The position numbers and the translations under genes were made by a program. DNA of 32,695 nt from Nitrospirae bacterium RBG_13_39_12 (GTDB taxonomy: Bacteria; Nitrospirota; Thermodesulfovibrionia; Thermodesulfovibrionales; SM23-35). Positions within the stretch are counted from its first letter, which is position 1; every line of letters begins with the position of its first letter. This document shows, piece by piece, positions 18,156 to 26,117 of the stretch. The stretch is taken from NCBI GenBank assembly GCA_001805125.1, contig MHEF01000103.1:7156-39850 (forward strand), written 5' to 3'. Under the pieces are notes generated by a model. The model was not told the origin of the DNA, made no database searches, and was given only the letters and a program-made list of their open reading frames with translations.

Positions 18156-19168
18156 TATGTTTTTTTACCAAGATTCTCAAAGTGTTTATTGTACCACTCA
18201 ATTGTTTCTTTAAGTCCCTCACTTACAGAATAGAGCGGTTTCCACTTAAGAGTTCCCCTTGCCTTTTCAGAGGAAAGGTACTGTTTACGTATTTCTCCTT
18301 TAGCCTGATTTAATATGATTGGGTTTAAATCCAGGCGGTTCATCAATAAAAGTATTTCCTTCGTTATTTCTAAAACGGTCATTGGTGTGTCGTTTCCAAA
18401 ATTAAAAACCCCTCCCATGATATTATCATCACTCATCTTTTCTGCAAGTAATATGTATGCCTTAGCCGCATCTTTTATATAAAAATAGTCTCTCAAATAT
18501 TTACCGTCGCTCCTAATAATCGGTCTTTCATTGTAAAACACAGAGCGGATAGTTCCAGGAACGATCCTATTAAAGTTAAGATCTCCACCCCCAAACAGAT
18601 TGCCACACCTTGTTACACATACAGGCAAACTATAAGAATAAAAATACATCTGTGCAATTAAATCAGCACAACTTTTTGACACGTCATATGGATTTCTTCC
18701 TTTTAGTGGCATATCTTCTGTGTAAGGCAGTTTTTTATGTTCACCATATGCTTTATCGCTTGATGCCACGATTATTTTTTCTATCCTTTTATTTCGTCTG
18801 CATGCCTCCATTAAAGTCCATGTTCCTTTTATGTTTGATTCAAATGTAGAGATCGGACTGTTATTCGCAATTGGCACAATAGTCTGTGCTCCGAGATGGA
18901 AAACGAATTCCACCTCATATTCATTTAATGCTCTTTCAACCACATGGTAATCCTCTAAACTCCCTGAAATGATATTTATCCTATCTATAAGACCATCTCT
19001 GTAAACTCTCGACCCAGGGACATAGTCTCTCACCAGACCTACTACGTTTGCCTTAAGGTTTATTAACTCTTCAGTAAGCCAAGAGCCCAATAGCCCTGTA
19101 CACCCAGTTACAAAGACATTTTTGTTGCGCCAGTTGCTTTGCACCTTAATTCTCCTTTTATTTAACAA
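18155..19168 (-). CDS. rfbG: Extended SDR, CDP-glucose 4,6-dehydratase-like
   Basis: [32 protein letters not shown]..., [40 protein letters not shown]; resembles RfbG. Confidence 0.8.
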   Translation of the reverse strand: MLNKRRIKVQSNWRNKNVFVTGCTGLLGSWLTEELINLKANVVGLVRDYVPGSRVYRDGLIDRINIISGSLEDYHVVERALNEYEVEFVFHLGAQTIVPIANNSPISTFESNIKGTWTLMEACRRNKRIEKIIVASSDKAYGEHKKLPYTEDMPLKGRNPYDVSKSCADLIAQMYFYSYSLPVCVTRCGNLFGGGDLNFNRIVPGTIRSVFYNERPIIRSDGKYLRDYFYIKDAAKAYILLAEKMSDDNIMGGVFNFGNDTPMTVLEITKEILLLMNRLDLNPIILNQAKGEIRKQYLSSEKARGTLKWKPLYSVSEGLKETIEWYNKHFENLGKKT

Positions 19169-19271
19169 TTATATCCTTATCACTCTTTAAATCAATATAA
19201 TTGTTTATTATATCTTGCTTTTTTTGTTTGATAAAAGATTTTTATCGTAAATCACAATGATACATCATTAT

Positions 19272-21086
19272 TTATTCATTATTCCCTAATTCTAATGCCC
19301 TTTGATACAACAAACTGCTTTTTTCTTTATCTCCTCTCTTTTCATATGCCAATGCAAGATTATTAAATAGATAAGGTTTTTTATTTATACTTATTGCTTT
19401 TTCAAATATTTCTATTGCAGAATCAATCTGATTAATTTTTATATATTGAACACCAAGATTATTGAGCAAGACTACTGATGACGGGAATAATTTTACAGCT
19501 TCCTCGAATATTTCTATGGCTTTCTCGGTTTGCCCCATAGCACTGTATGTCCTTCCAAGTTTGTTCAGGATATCTAGATGTAATTGTGGGTTGAGCTTTC
19601 CTGTCAGGGCTTGTTTTAAATAAACAACAGCGTTTTTATAATTGCCGAGTCTATATTGAACATCTCCCAGATTAAAATAAACAGCGGTATAATTATGATT
19701 CGCCTTTAACGATTTATTAAACAGCTCAACAGCTATGTCATATTTTTTTCTCTCTTTAAAGACAACTCCAAGATTGTTATATGCCCGTGCATTATTAGGA
19801 GCCTTTGTTATTACATCCTGCCATAAAAACTGCGGATCTCGCCAAACGTTGTTTCTGCTATAAGTACTAAGCGATAGTACAGAAACCAGAACGACGACTA
19901 AACTAATCTTTATCTTTCTTGACAACAGGATTTGATCAAGTGCTGCTGCACAGGCTATAAAAAACCCTACTGATGGAAGGTATACCCTGTGTTCATTAAT
20001 AACATCGCGTATGGGGATGATGCTCGATTCAACAGAAAGAGCAAGAAAAAACCAAGCGATAGCGAAAGATATAAGTTTTGCTCTTTTATATGTCCAGATA
20101 GCAATAGCAATAAAAAAGAGTATCGTAATGAGAGATAAAAATATTTCAAGAGAAAACATGGTCTTATAAATTTTATAGTCATAGTCAAAGTTTAAATTAA
20201 CAGGAAAAAATAATAGTCTTATATATGTGATAATCACCCTGAACTGTGTTATTACATAATCCGTCCTTGATATATTAGTTGTTTCTCTTGACATATAATC
20301 AATATCGGTCAAGATATCATTTACGGATTTTTCGAGATTAACAGATCCCCCAAAAAATATTAATAATATAAGCAGAATCGGCAGGAAGAATATAGCTATC
20401 TTTAATCTTTTACGCTCTAAATTGAAAAAGTATAATTCGCACATAATGATTGCAAAAGGTAGTGTCAGTGCAATTTCTTTTGTTTTCATGGCAAGAATAG
20501 CAGTCAAAAAAGAAAGAAAATAAAATGTCAGGGTTGGAGCTGAAAAAAACTTAGTTTTATCATTTGCTCCTGTTTTCAGGCTAAGTCTTGCCTTTAGATA
20601 AAAAACTATTGATGTAAGGTAGAACATTGTAGCCATAGAGGTAAATCTCTGGACGATGTAAGTAACAGCCTGCGTCTGTATTGGATGTGAAACAAACATA
20701 AAAGAGGCTGTAAAGGCAATAAATTCCTTTGAAAGCTCGGAATCACTCATTTTTGGAGTTTTAAAAATAAGTGTTACAAAATAGTAAACCAAAAAAGCAT
20801 TAATAATATGGATAAAAACATTTAATATGTGATAACTGAAGACATTCAATCCTCCAATAGAATAATTTAAAGCAAAGCTCAATAAACCAACATATCGTCT
20901 GCTGGATATATTGGTAAATGATTCTGACAGGGTTTTTATCGTTTCATTTTCAACAATAGTACCTCTGTCATCATAAACAAAAGGGGAATAAAGAATGTTT
21001 GAATAAATAATTGCGCCAAGTAAAGAAATCCCTAAAACCCCTAATATGACAATCTTTCTTTTGTTTGATGCAGGAATCAGGATCAT
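19272..21086 (-). CDS. Polytopic GT-C-like membrane protein with C-terminal TPRs (TMTC-like)
   Basis: SPFVYDDRGTIVENETIK...SFALNYSIGGLNVFSYHILNVFIHIINAFLVYYF...FVSHPIQTQAVTYIVQR..., multiple TM segments, then several TPR units (ARAYNNLGVVFKERKKYDIAVELFNKSLKAN...). Confidence 0.85.
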   Translation of the reverse strand: MILIPASNKRKIVILGVLGISLLGAIIYSNILYSPFVYDDRGTIVENETIKTLSESFTNISSRRYVGLLSFALNYSIGGLNVFSYHILNVFIHIINAFLVYYFVTLIFKTPKMSDSELSKEFIAFTASFMFVSHPIQTQAVTYIVQRFTSMATMFYLTSIVFYLKARLSLKTGANDKTKFFSAPTLTFYFLSFLTAILAMKTKEIALTLPFAIIMCELYFFNLERKRLKIAIFFLPILLILLIFFGGSVNLEKSVNDILTDIDYMSRETTNISRTDYVITQFRVIITYIRLLFFPVNLNFDYDYKIYKTMFSLEIFLSLITILFFIAIAIWTYKRAKLISFAIAWFFLALSVESSIIPIRDVINEHRVYLPSVGFFIACAAALDQILLSRKIKISLVVVLVSVLSLSTYSRNNVWRDPQFLWQDVITKAPNNARAYNNLGVVFKERKKYDIAVELFNKSLKANHNYTAVYFNLGDVQYRLGNYKNAVVYLKQALTGKLNPQLHLDILNKLGRTYSAMGQTEKAIEIFEEAVKLFPSSVVLLNNLGVQYIKINQIDSAIEIFEKAISINKKPYLFNNLALAYEKRGDKEKSSLLYQRALELGNNE

Positions 21087-21158
21087 ATTTACTATTCCCT
21101 TTTAATAACTATTCATTTAAAAACCTTGGGTTTCGAAGACTATCTTTATGTCTGTAAA

Positions 21159-23009
21159 TTAGCGGGGTATTCCTTTATTTTTTAATGCCTTATCAGACGA
21201 TTTTTTCTGCTTGGCAAACTCTTCGTCTATCTCTTTAATCTTCTGCATAAGGTCTGGGTCTTTCCATGTTTCGGCAGCATACTTATAAGCCTTCAGTGCA
21301 TCTTCGGTTCTTCCTATTTTTGAGAAAATATACCCGAGAGAAATAAGGTGTCTGGGATTAACCCCGTCATACAATGCTGAAGAGGCAGTCTTAGCAATAA
21401 GCAAATCATACACATCATTTTTAGGCATTTTAAATTTAGATATTACTTCTTTATTACAATTTGTATCCTTAACAAATATGATACTCATATGATCATAATA
21501 TACCGGTACCCATTTATTGCTCTCGGCAAGTTCAAGGATTAAAGGAGTTACATTGCCGTAAACATCTGTAATAGACAAGAAAATAAAATTTATTTTATAG
21601 TGCTTTAAGATTACCGCCCATAAAGGTAACTTCTCATTCTTTGTTTTGATACCTTTAACTTTTTTCTTAGCTTCTCCTATCATTCCGTATTCATCCATTA
21701 CAGCCCTATTCAATGCCCGTGTATCAATAAAATTTTTTATGGGATAAAGTCTCCAGGTAATATATCCCCCATATCCGTAGTCATTAAACATATTCCCCTG
21801 TATTTTGTTCTTTTCAATGAAATCTACTGCTACCACCGGAACACTAAGCTCTTTCGCTATTTCTAATTTGATATTATATTTTAAGCTACCGAACAGAAAA
21901 AACAGTGAAGAAAAGAGTGTAAAAAAAGCCAATGTGTACCTGATATTTTTATGAAAATCCTCTGAAAACCTTCTATCAATTAAATTTTTTATAAAAATAT
22001 CAAACTCTTTTCCAATAATCATAGAGGCTACTACTGCATAAAAAATTCCATACCGAGAAGCTTTAATGCTCATAATAAAAAACCCAGTTAGAAGTATTAC
22101 ATGAATTAATTCAAGTTTCCTGTTCCTTAAAATTAATATCAGAGGAAACATCGCAGCAATACTGAAGTATGCATAACTAAAAGGGCGAAACTTGTAAATA
22201 AAAACATGCAATGGTGAAATATATTCCTGTATCCCCTCCTGAAATATATTATATTTGGATGAAAATGCCATAAAAAAAGAATCCCACCCCGAGGGGTTCA
22301 TAAATGAGGCAATAATTGCTAAACCGGTTGCACTATAAAAAATTTTCATTTCACGTTTTGTAAAATTACTTTTCCTTAAAAATACTTTAATCACTTCTCC
22401 CAATATAAACACCGAAATAATGATCACACCGAGGATAAATCCTCCGTGCATATTTGACCATAGAAGCATTACAGGCACAATAAAAAATAGTGTTTTGTTT
22501 TTTCTATCCCTAAAATCCTCGAGAAGAAAAAGTATAACTGAAGTGAAAAGTATCGAAAAAAGAACAGGTCTTTCGCCAAGAGACTTCATTGTCATCATGA
22601 ATAAAGCAAAAACAAAAATAAAGGATATATAGAATTTGACTCCAGACCTTTTCAGTTGCCAGAAAACAATCAATACAGTCATAAAAAGGATTGCAGCTCT
22701 CATAAAAATTATGCCTGTTGGCCCTGTATAATTAAAGATAAGGTAAAATAGGACCTGAGCAAGCCAGTATTGTTTTAAGAAGAAGTGTTCTCTTTCAGGA
22801 AAAATATTCTTGTTTTCTTCCATTGTTGAGGTAAAAGAAAAAGGATCCTCCTCCGGGAGATGCCCTTCGGTTAGAATGTATCTTCCTGTTGAAATATGCC
22901 ACCAGAAGTCATAATCCCAGAGTTTTATTGTAAGATAGTTATACAGGAAAGCAGAAAATAATATAAGAAAAATAAGCAGAACTATAATTTTAATAGATTT
23001 GTTTTTCAT
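21159..23009 (-). CDS. Polytopic membrane protein, GT-C-like, with short C-terminal TPR-like tail
   Basis: Multiple TM helices; N-terminal loop LWDYDFWWHISTGRYILTEGHLPEEDPFSFTS resembles first-loop acidic motifs of GT-C families; C-terminal GYIFSKIGRTEDALKAYKYAAETW. Confidence 0.7.
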   Translation of the reverse strand: MKNKSIKIIVLLIFLILFSAFLYNYLTIKLWDYDFWWHISTGRYILTEGHLPEEDPFSFTSTMEENKNIFPEREHFFLKQYWLAQVLFYLIFNYTGPTGIIFMRAAILFMTVLIVFWQLKRSGVKFYISFIFVFALFMMTMKSLGERPVLFSILFTSVILFLLEDFRDRKNKTLFFIVPVMLLWSNMHGGFILGVIIISVFILGEVIKVFLRKSNFTKREMKIFYSATGLAIIASFMNPSGWDSFFMAFSSKYNIFQEGIQEYISPLHVFIYKFRPFSYAYFSIAAMFPLILILRNRKLELIHVILLTGFFIMSIKASRYGIFYAVVASMIIGKEFDIFIKNLIDRRFSEDFHKNIRYTLAFFTLFSSLFFLFGSLKYNIKLEIAKELSVPVVAVDFIEKNKIQGNMFNDYGYGGYITWRLYPIKNFIDTRALNRAVMDEYGMIGEAKKKVKGIKTKNEKLPLWAVILKHYKINFIFLSITDVYGNVTPLILELAESNKWVPVYYDHMSIIFVKDTNCNKEVISKFKMPKNDVYDLLIAKTASSALYDGVNPRHLISLGYIFSKIGRTEDALKAYKYAAETWKDPDLMQKIKEIDEEFAKQKKSSDKALKNKGIPR

Positions 23010-23020
23010 AAGTAAGGAAC

Positions 23021-23048
23021 CAGGTTAGGGGGCAATCCCCCTAACCTG
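23021..23048 (-). terminator. 12-bp perfect stem hairpin (CAGGTTAGGGGG-caat-CCCCCTAACCTG) between pilin and downstream GT-C gene
   Basis: Direct inverted repeat, 12 nt 3' of the pilin stop and about 11 nt 5' of the next ATG. The U-tract is weak, so it could be an attenuator or mRNA-stabilising structure. Confidence 0.65.
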
Positions 23049-23060
23049 ATAAATAGACCT

Positions 23061-23612
23061 TTAGTCTGAATACAAAGTCTTTTGATGAAGGGTTTGTGCA
23101 CTTGAATCTTGTGCTGTTATAGTTATATTTGCCGCATTAGCAGTGTGCGAACAAACTATCGCTCCTGCTGATGTAGCAGTTTGAGATAGCCATAATGAAC
23201 CAGAAGTATTAGCCCATGGGGACATTTCATCCTGTAAAGTCTGTTTTGCAAGTACATACTGGTCACATAATCCATTAGCAGTAGTTAAAAGCGTTCCGAG
23301 CTCAGAGTTGTTCATGTCAACGCCTGACTGAATTACGCCATCTCCGGTAGTGTCAACCTCATAAAGTTGTCCCTGAATACCTGTTCCAGCAGCACGTCCT
23401 TTTAGTGCAGAATTAAGCCAGCCCTGGATATCCGGCTCTGCCGATGAAGCTGCTCTGATAACCGCTCCCTTCCTAGACCTCTCCTGCATACCAAGATAAC
23501 CGGGGATTGCAATTGCGGCAAGTATTCCTATGATTGCAACAACTATGAGCAATTCAATGAGGGTAAAGCCTCTTTCTTCTCTCACCTTCATCTTGTGAAT
23601 AGTCCTGAACAT
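23061..23612 (-). CDS. Type IV pilin-like protein
   Basis: ERGFTLIELLIVVAIIGILAAIAIPGYLGMQERSRKGAVIRAASSAEPDIQGWLNSALKGRA; strong SD AAGGAGGT. Confidence 0.93.
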   Translation of the reverse strand: MFRTIHKMKVREERGFTLIELLIVVAIIGILAAIAIPGYLGMQERSRKGAVIRAASSAEPDIQGWLNSALKGRAAGTGIQGQLYEVDTTGDGVIQSGVDMNNSELGTLLTTANGLCDQYVLAKQTLQDEMSPWANTSGSLWLSQTATSAGAIVCSHTANAANITITAQDSSAQTLHQKTLYSD

Positions 23613-23741
23613 TTCTTACCTCCTTTTTCAGGTTTTTAATTTTAGTGGTCTGTTTCCATGACCACATTCCCACATATTATTTAATACTTTCTACTGGTTT
23701 TTTACATCACCTCCTTTTAACCCATTTGTACAACAATAATT

Positions 23742-23757
23742 AGCAAACATTATGCCA
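23742..23757 (-). promoter_or_regulatory. Candidate sigma-54 (-24/-12) promoter for the pilin gene
   Basis: Minus strand TGGCAT-AATGT-TTGCT versus consensus TGGCAC-N5-TTGCA, about 130 nt upstream of the pilin ATG. Confidence 0.6.
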
Positions 23758-23946
23758 GATACAATACAGGATCGATTTCAATAAAATAATATACAAAATA
23801 TTGATAAAAAATAAAAGGATAATCAATATATATTAAAATTACACTTTTTAAACCTTATAGTTTGCGGGCAAATAAAATTTGATATAAGCCTTTCTTTAAC
23901 TATTAAATTGACAAAAAATGTCAGTTTAAACACCAAGTGACCGCTA

Positions 23947-24384
23947 TCACTCCCAACTGTTAATGTCTTCACTTTCTCCATCTCCACCGGAAGAACCATC
24001 TGCTCCATAGGAAAAAAGGTCATAATCTCCGTGACTTCCCGGCGATTGATAATTATAAGGTCTTTTCCATGGATCATTTGGAACAGCCTTCTTTAAATAC
24101 GGGCCGCTCCAACCCTCTATCCCGGGATCAACCACTAGTGCATTTAAACCTTCTGATGTTGTGGGATATTTGCCTATATCAAGTCTGTACAGTTCAAGGG
24201 CCTGATCGAAGATTTCTATCTGCGCCTTTGCAGCATTGTGTTTGCTCGTTCCGATTTTCCCGGTAAATTTCACATAGACAATTGAAGCTAATATACCTAT
24301 GATAACCATAACGACAATAAGTTCAATAAGGGTGAATCCGTTTTGGTTGCTTGATTTTTTTACTTCTTCATTTTCAATTTTCAT
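23947..24384 (-). CDS. gspG: GspG-like type II secretion major pseudopilin
   Basis: NGFTLIELIVVMVIIGILASIVYVKFTGKIG...IEIFDQALELYRLDIGKYPTTSEGLNALV...GWSGPYLKKAVPNDPWKRPYNYQSPGSHGDYDLFSYGADGSSGGDGE; GGAGG before ATG 24384. Confidence 0.93.
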   Translation of the reverse strand: MKIENEEVKKSSNQNGFTLIELIVVMVIIGILASIVYVKFTGKIGTSKHNAAKAQIEIFDQALELYRLDIGKYPTTSEGLNALVVDPGIEGWSGPYLKKAVPNDPWKRPYNYQSPGSHGDYDLFSYGADGSSGGDGESEDINSWE

Positions 24385-24557
24385 TTTTCCTCCACTTATA
24401 TTTGACAACTGTTATATATTTCAATTGATTCTATTCTTATCCGAGAAATACATATCTTAACCTTATGTATAATACATAATATGCTACCACAGGGTTAAAA
24501 GAGCGTCAAATTACCTCTTTATTAATTCTATTTTAGATGTTAAAATCTCTTCATTTT

Positions 24558-25247
24558 ATGGGATACAATAGTATAAAAAAATGGCCTGAAGGCGAGAGAC
24601 CACGAGAAAGGCTTCTAAAATATGGTGCCCATAATTTATCAGATGCTCACCTACTCGCAATAATACTTCGCACCGGGGGCGGAGGTAAAAGCGCTATAGA
24701 CCTTGCGATAGAGATCCTTAACTCATTCGGAACTCTTAAAAGGATTGATAATGCATCTCCTGGGGAGTTTGTATCCTACAAGGGGATAGGAAAAGCAAAG
24801 GTTGCTCAGGTAAAGGCTGCTTTTGAACTTGGGAGAAGGCTGCTTGATGAGCCTCTTGAAAAAGGACCTGTTTTTTCATCGTGCCAGGACGTTTTCTTAT
24901 ACTACAATCAGCGTTTTAAAAATTTTAAAAAAGAGGTCTTCCGCTGTGCTCTTTTAGATGCAAAAAACAGGATATTCCGAGACTACCGAATCTCAGAGGG
25001 TACCCTTACCAATTCATTAATACATCCTCGCGAGGCATTCAGGGAAGCTATAAAAGAATCTGCAGCATCAGTTATTTTTATACATAACCATCCAAGCGGT
25101 GATGCAAGCCCAAGCCAGGAAGATATTTTGATAACAGAACGGCTTGTTGACACTGGTAAGATAATCGGTATAAGGGTTCTCGACCATTTAATTATCGGAG
25201 ACAAAAAATATACAAGTATGATGGAGGAGGGATACATAAAAAATTAA
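24558..25247 (+). CDS. radC: RadC-family JAB/MPN domain protein
   Basis: KKWPEGERPRERLLKYGAHNLSDAHLLAIILRTGGGGKSAIDLA..., C-terminal FIHNHPSGDASPSQEDILITERLVDTGKIIGIRVLDHLIIGD. Confidence 0.93.
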   Translation: MGYNSIKKWPEGERPRERLLKYGAHNLSDAHLLAIILRTGGGGKSAIDLAIEILNSFGTLKRIDNASPGEFVSYKGIGKAKVAQVKAAFELGRRLLDEPLEKGPVFSSCQDVFLYYNQRFKNFKKEVFRCALLDAKNRIFRDYRISEGTLTNSLIHPREAFREAIKESAASVIFIHNHPSGDASPSQEDILITERLVDTGKIIGIRVLDHLIIGDKKYTSMMEEGYIKN

Positions 25248-25257
25248 GGAGGGTTAG

Positions 25258-25872
25258 ATGTTAAAAATTAAGAGAGCCATCATAAGTGTCTCAAATAAAA
25301 AAGGTGTTGCAGATTTTGCAAAAGAACTCAGCTCAATGGGGATTGAAATATTATCAACCGGGGGAACAGCAAAAGCATTAAGGGAAGCTGATATTACTGT
25401 AAAAGATGTATCAGAATATACTGGCTTTCCTGAAATGCTTGATGGAAGGGTTAAGACTCTTCATCCCAGGATTCACGGCGGTTTACTTTCAAGAAGGGAT
25501 AATCCAAAGGACATGGAAGAAATAAATAAGCACGGGATTGATACAATAGGAATGGTGGTTGTAAACCTGTATCCTTTTGAGGAGACCATCTCAAAGCCAG
25601 GGGTTTCCCTCGCAGAAGCTATAGAGAACATTGATATAGGTGGACCTGCAATGCTGAGATCAGCATCAAAAAATTTTCAGGATGTTGCTGCCATAATTGA
25701 CCCGCTTGATTATAAGAAAATCATAAATGAGATGAAAAGCCGGAATGGGGACTTGAGTTACAACACGAGATTGGAACTTGCAAAAAAAGTATTCAGACAT
25801 ACATCGATATACGATAAACTAATTGCTGATTACCTTACAAAAATAACAGAAGAAACTTTAAACGAGAGATAG
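25258..25872 (+). CDS. purH: Standalone IMP cyclohydrolase domain (PurH N-terminal/PurJ-like); AICAR transformylase domain absent
   Basis: [36 protein letters not shown]...[29 protein letters not shown]...[17 protein letters not shown]; stops after [13 protein letters not shown], the domain boundary. Confidence 0.9.
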   Translation: MLKIKRAIISVSNKKGVADFAKELSSMGIEILSTGGTAKALREADITVKDVSEYTGFPEMLDGRVKTLHPRIHGGLLSRRDNPKDMEEINKHGIDTIGMVVVNLYPFEETISKPGVSLAEAIENIDIGGPAMLRSASKNFQDVAAIIDPLDYKKIINEMKSRNGDLSYNTRLELAKKVFRHTSIYDKLIADYLTKITEETLNER

Positions 25873-25924
25873 GAAAGCCTGTAAAATCCATTCCTTAGTA
25901 AATTATATTCTATGAATTATTGAA

Positions 25925-25941
25925 ATGGCATAATATGCCAT
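25925..25941. repeat. Perfect palindrome ATGGCATA-a-TATGCCAT
   Basis: Direct inverted repeat in the purH-purD intergenic region. Confidence 0.6.
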
Positions 25942-26117
25942 AGACTAAAGTCTTTTCTGTTTGAGCATCAGAAACTTCTTCTATTCTATATGGATAGTGA
26001 TGGATAGTGAAGGAATGTTTTGGAAGCATTCCCTATACAAACTATTGTTTTTACTATATTCTATGGTTATATGCATGTCTCTTTTTAGATTGCATTTGAA
26101 TCAGAGGTTATAAAAAG

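Noticed and set aside
23823-24077. 84-aa minus ORF overlapping the gspG 3' end
   Set aside because: Out of frame with gspG and without SD or domain similarity.
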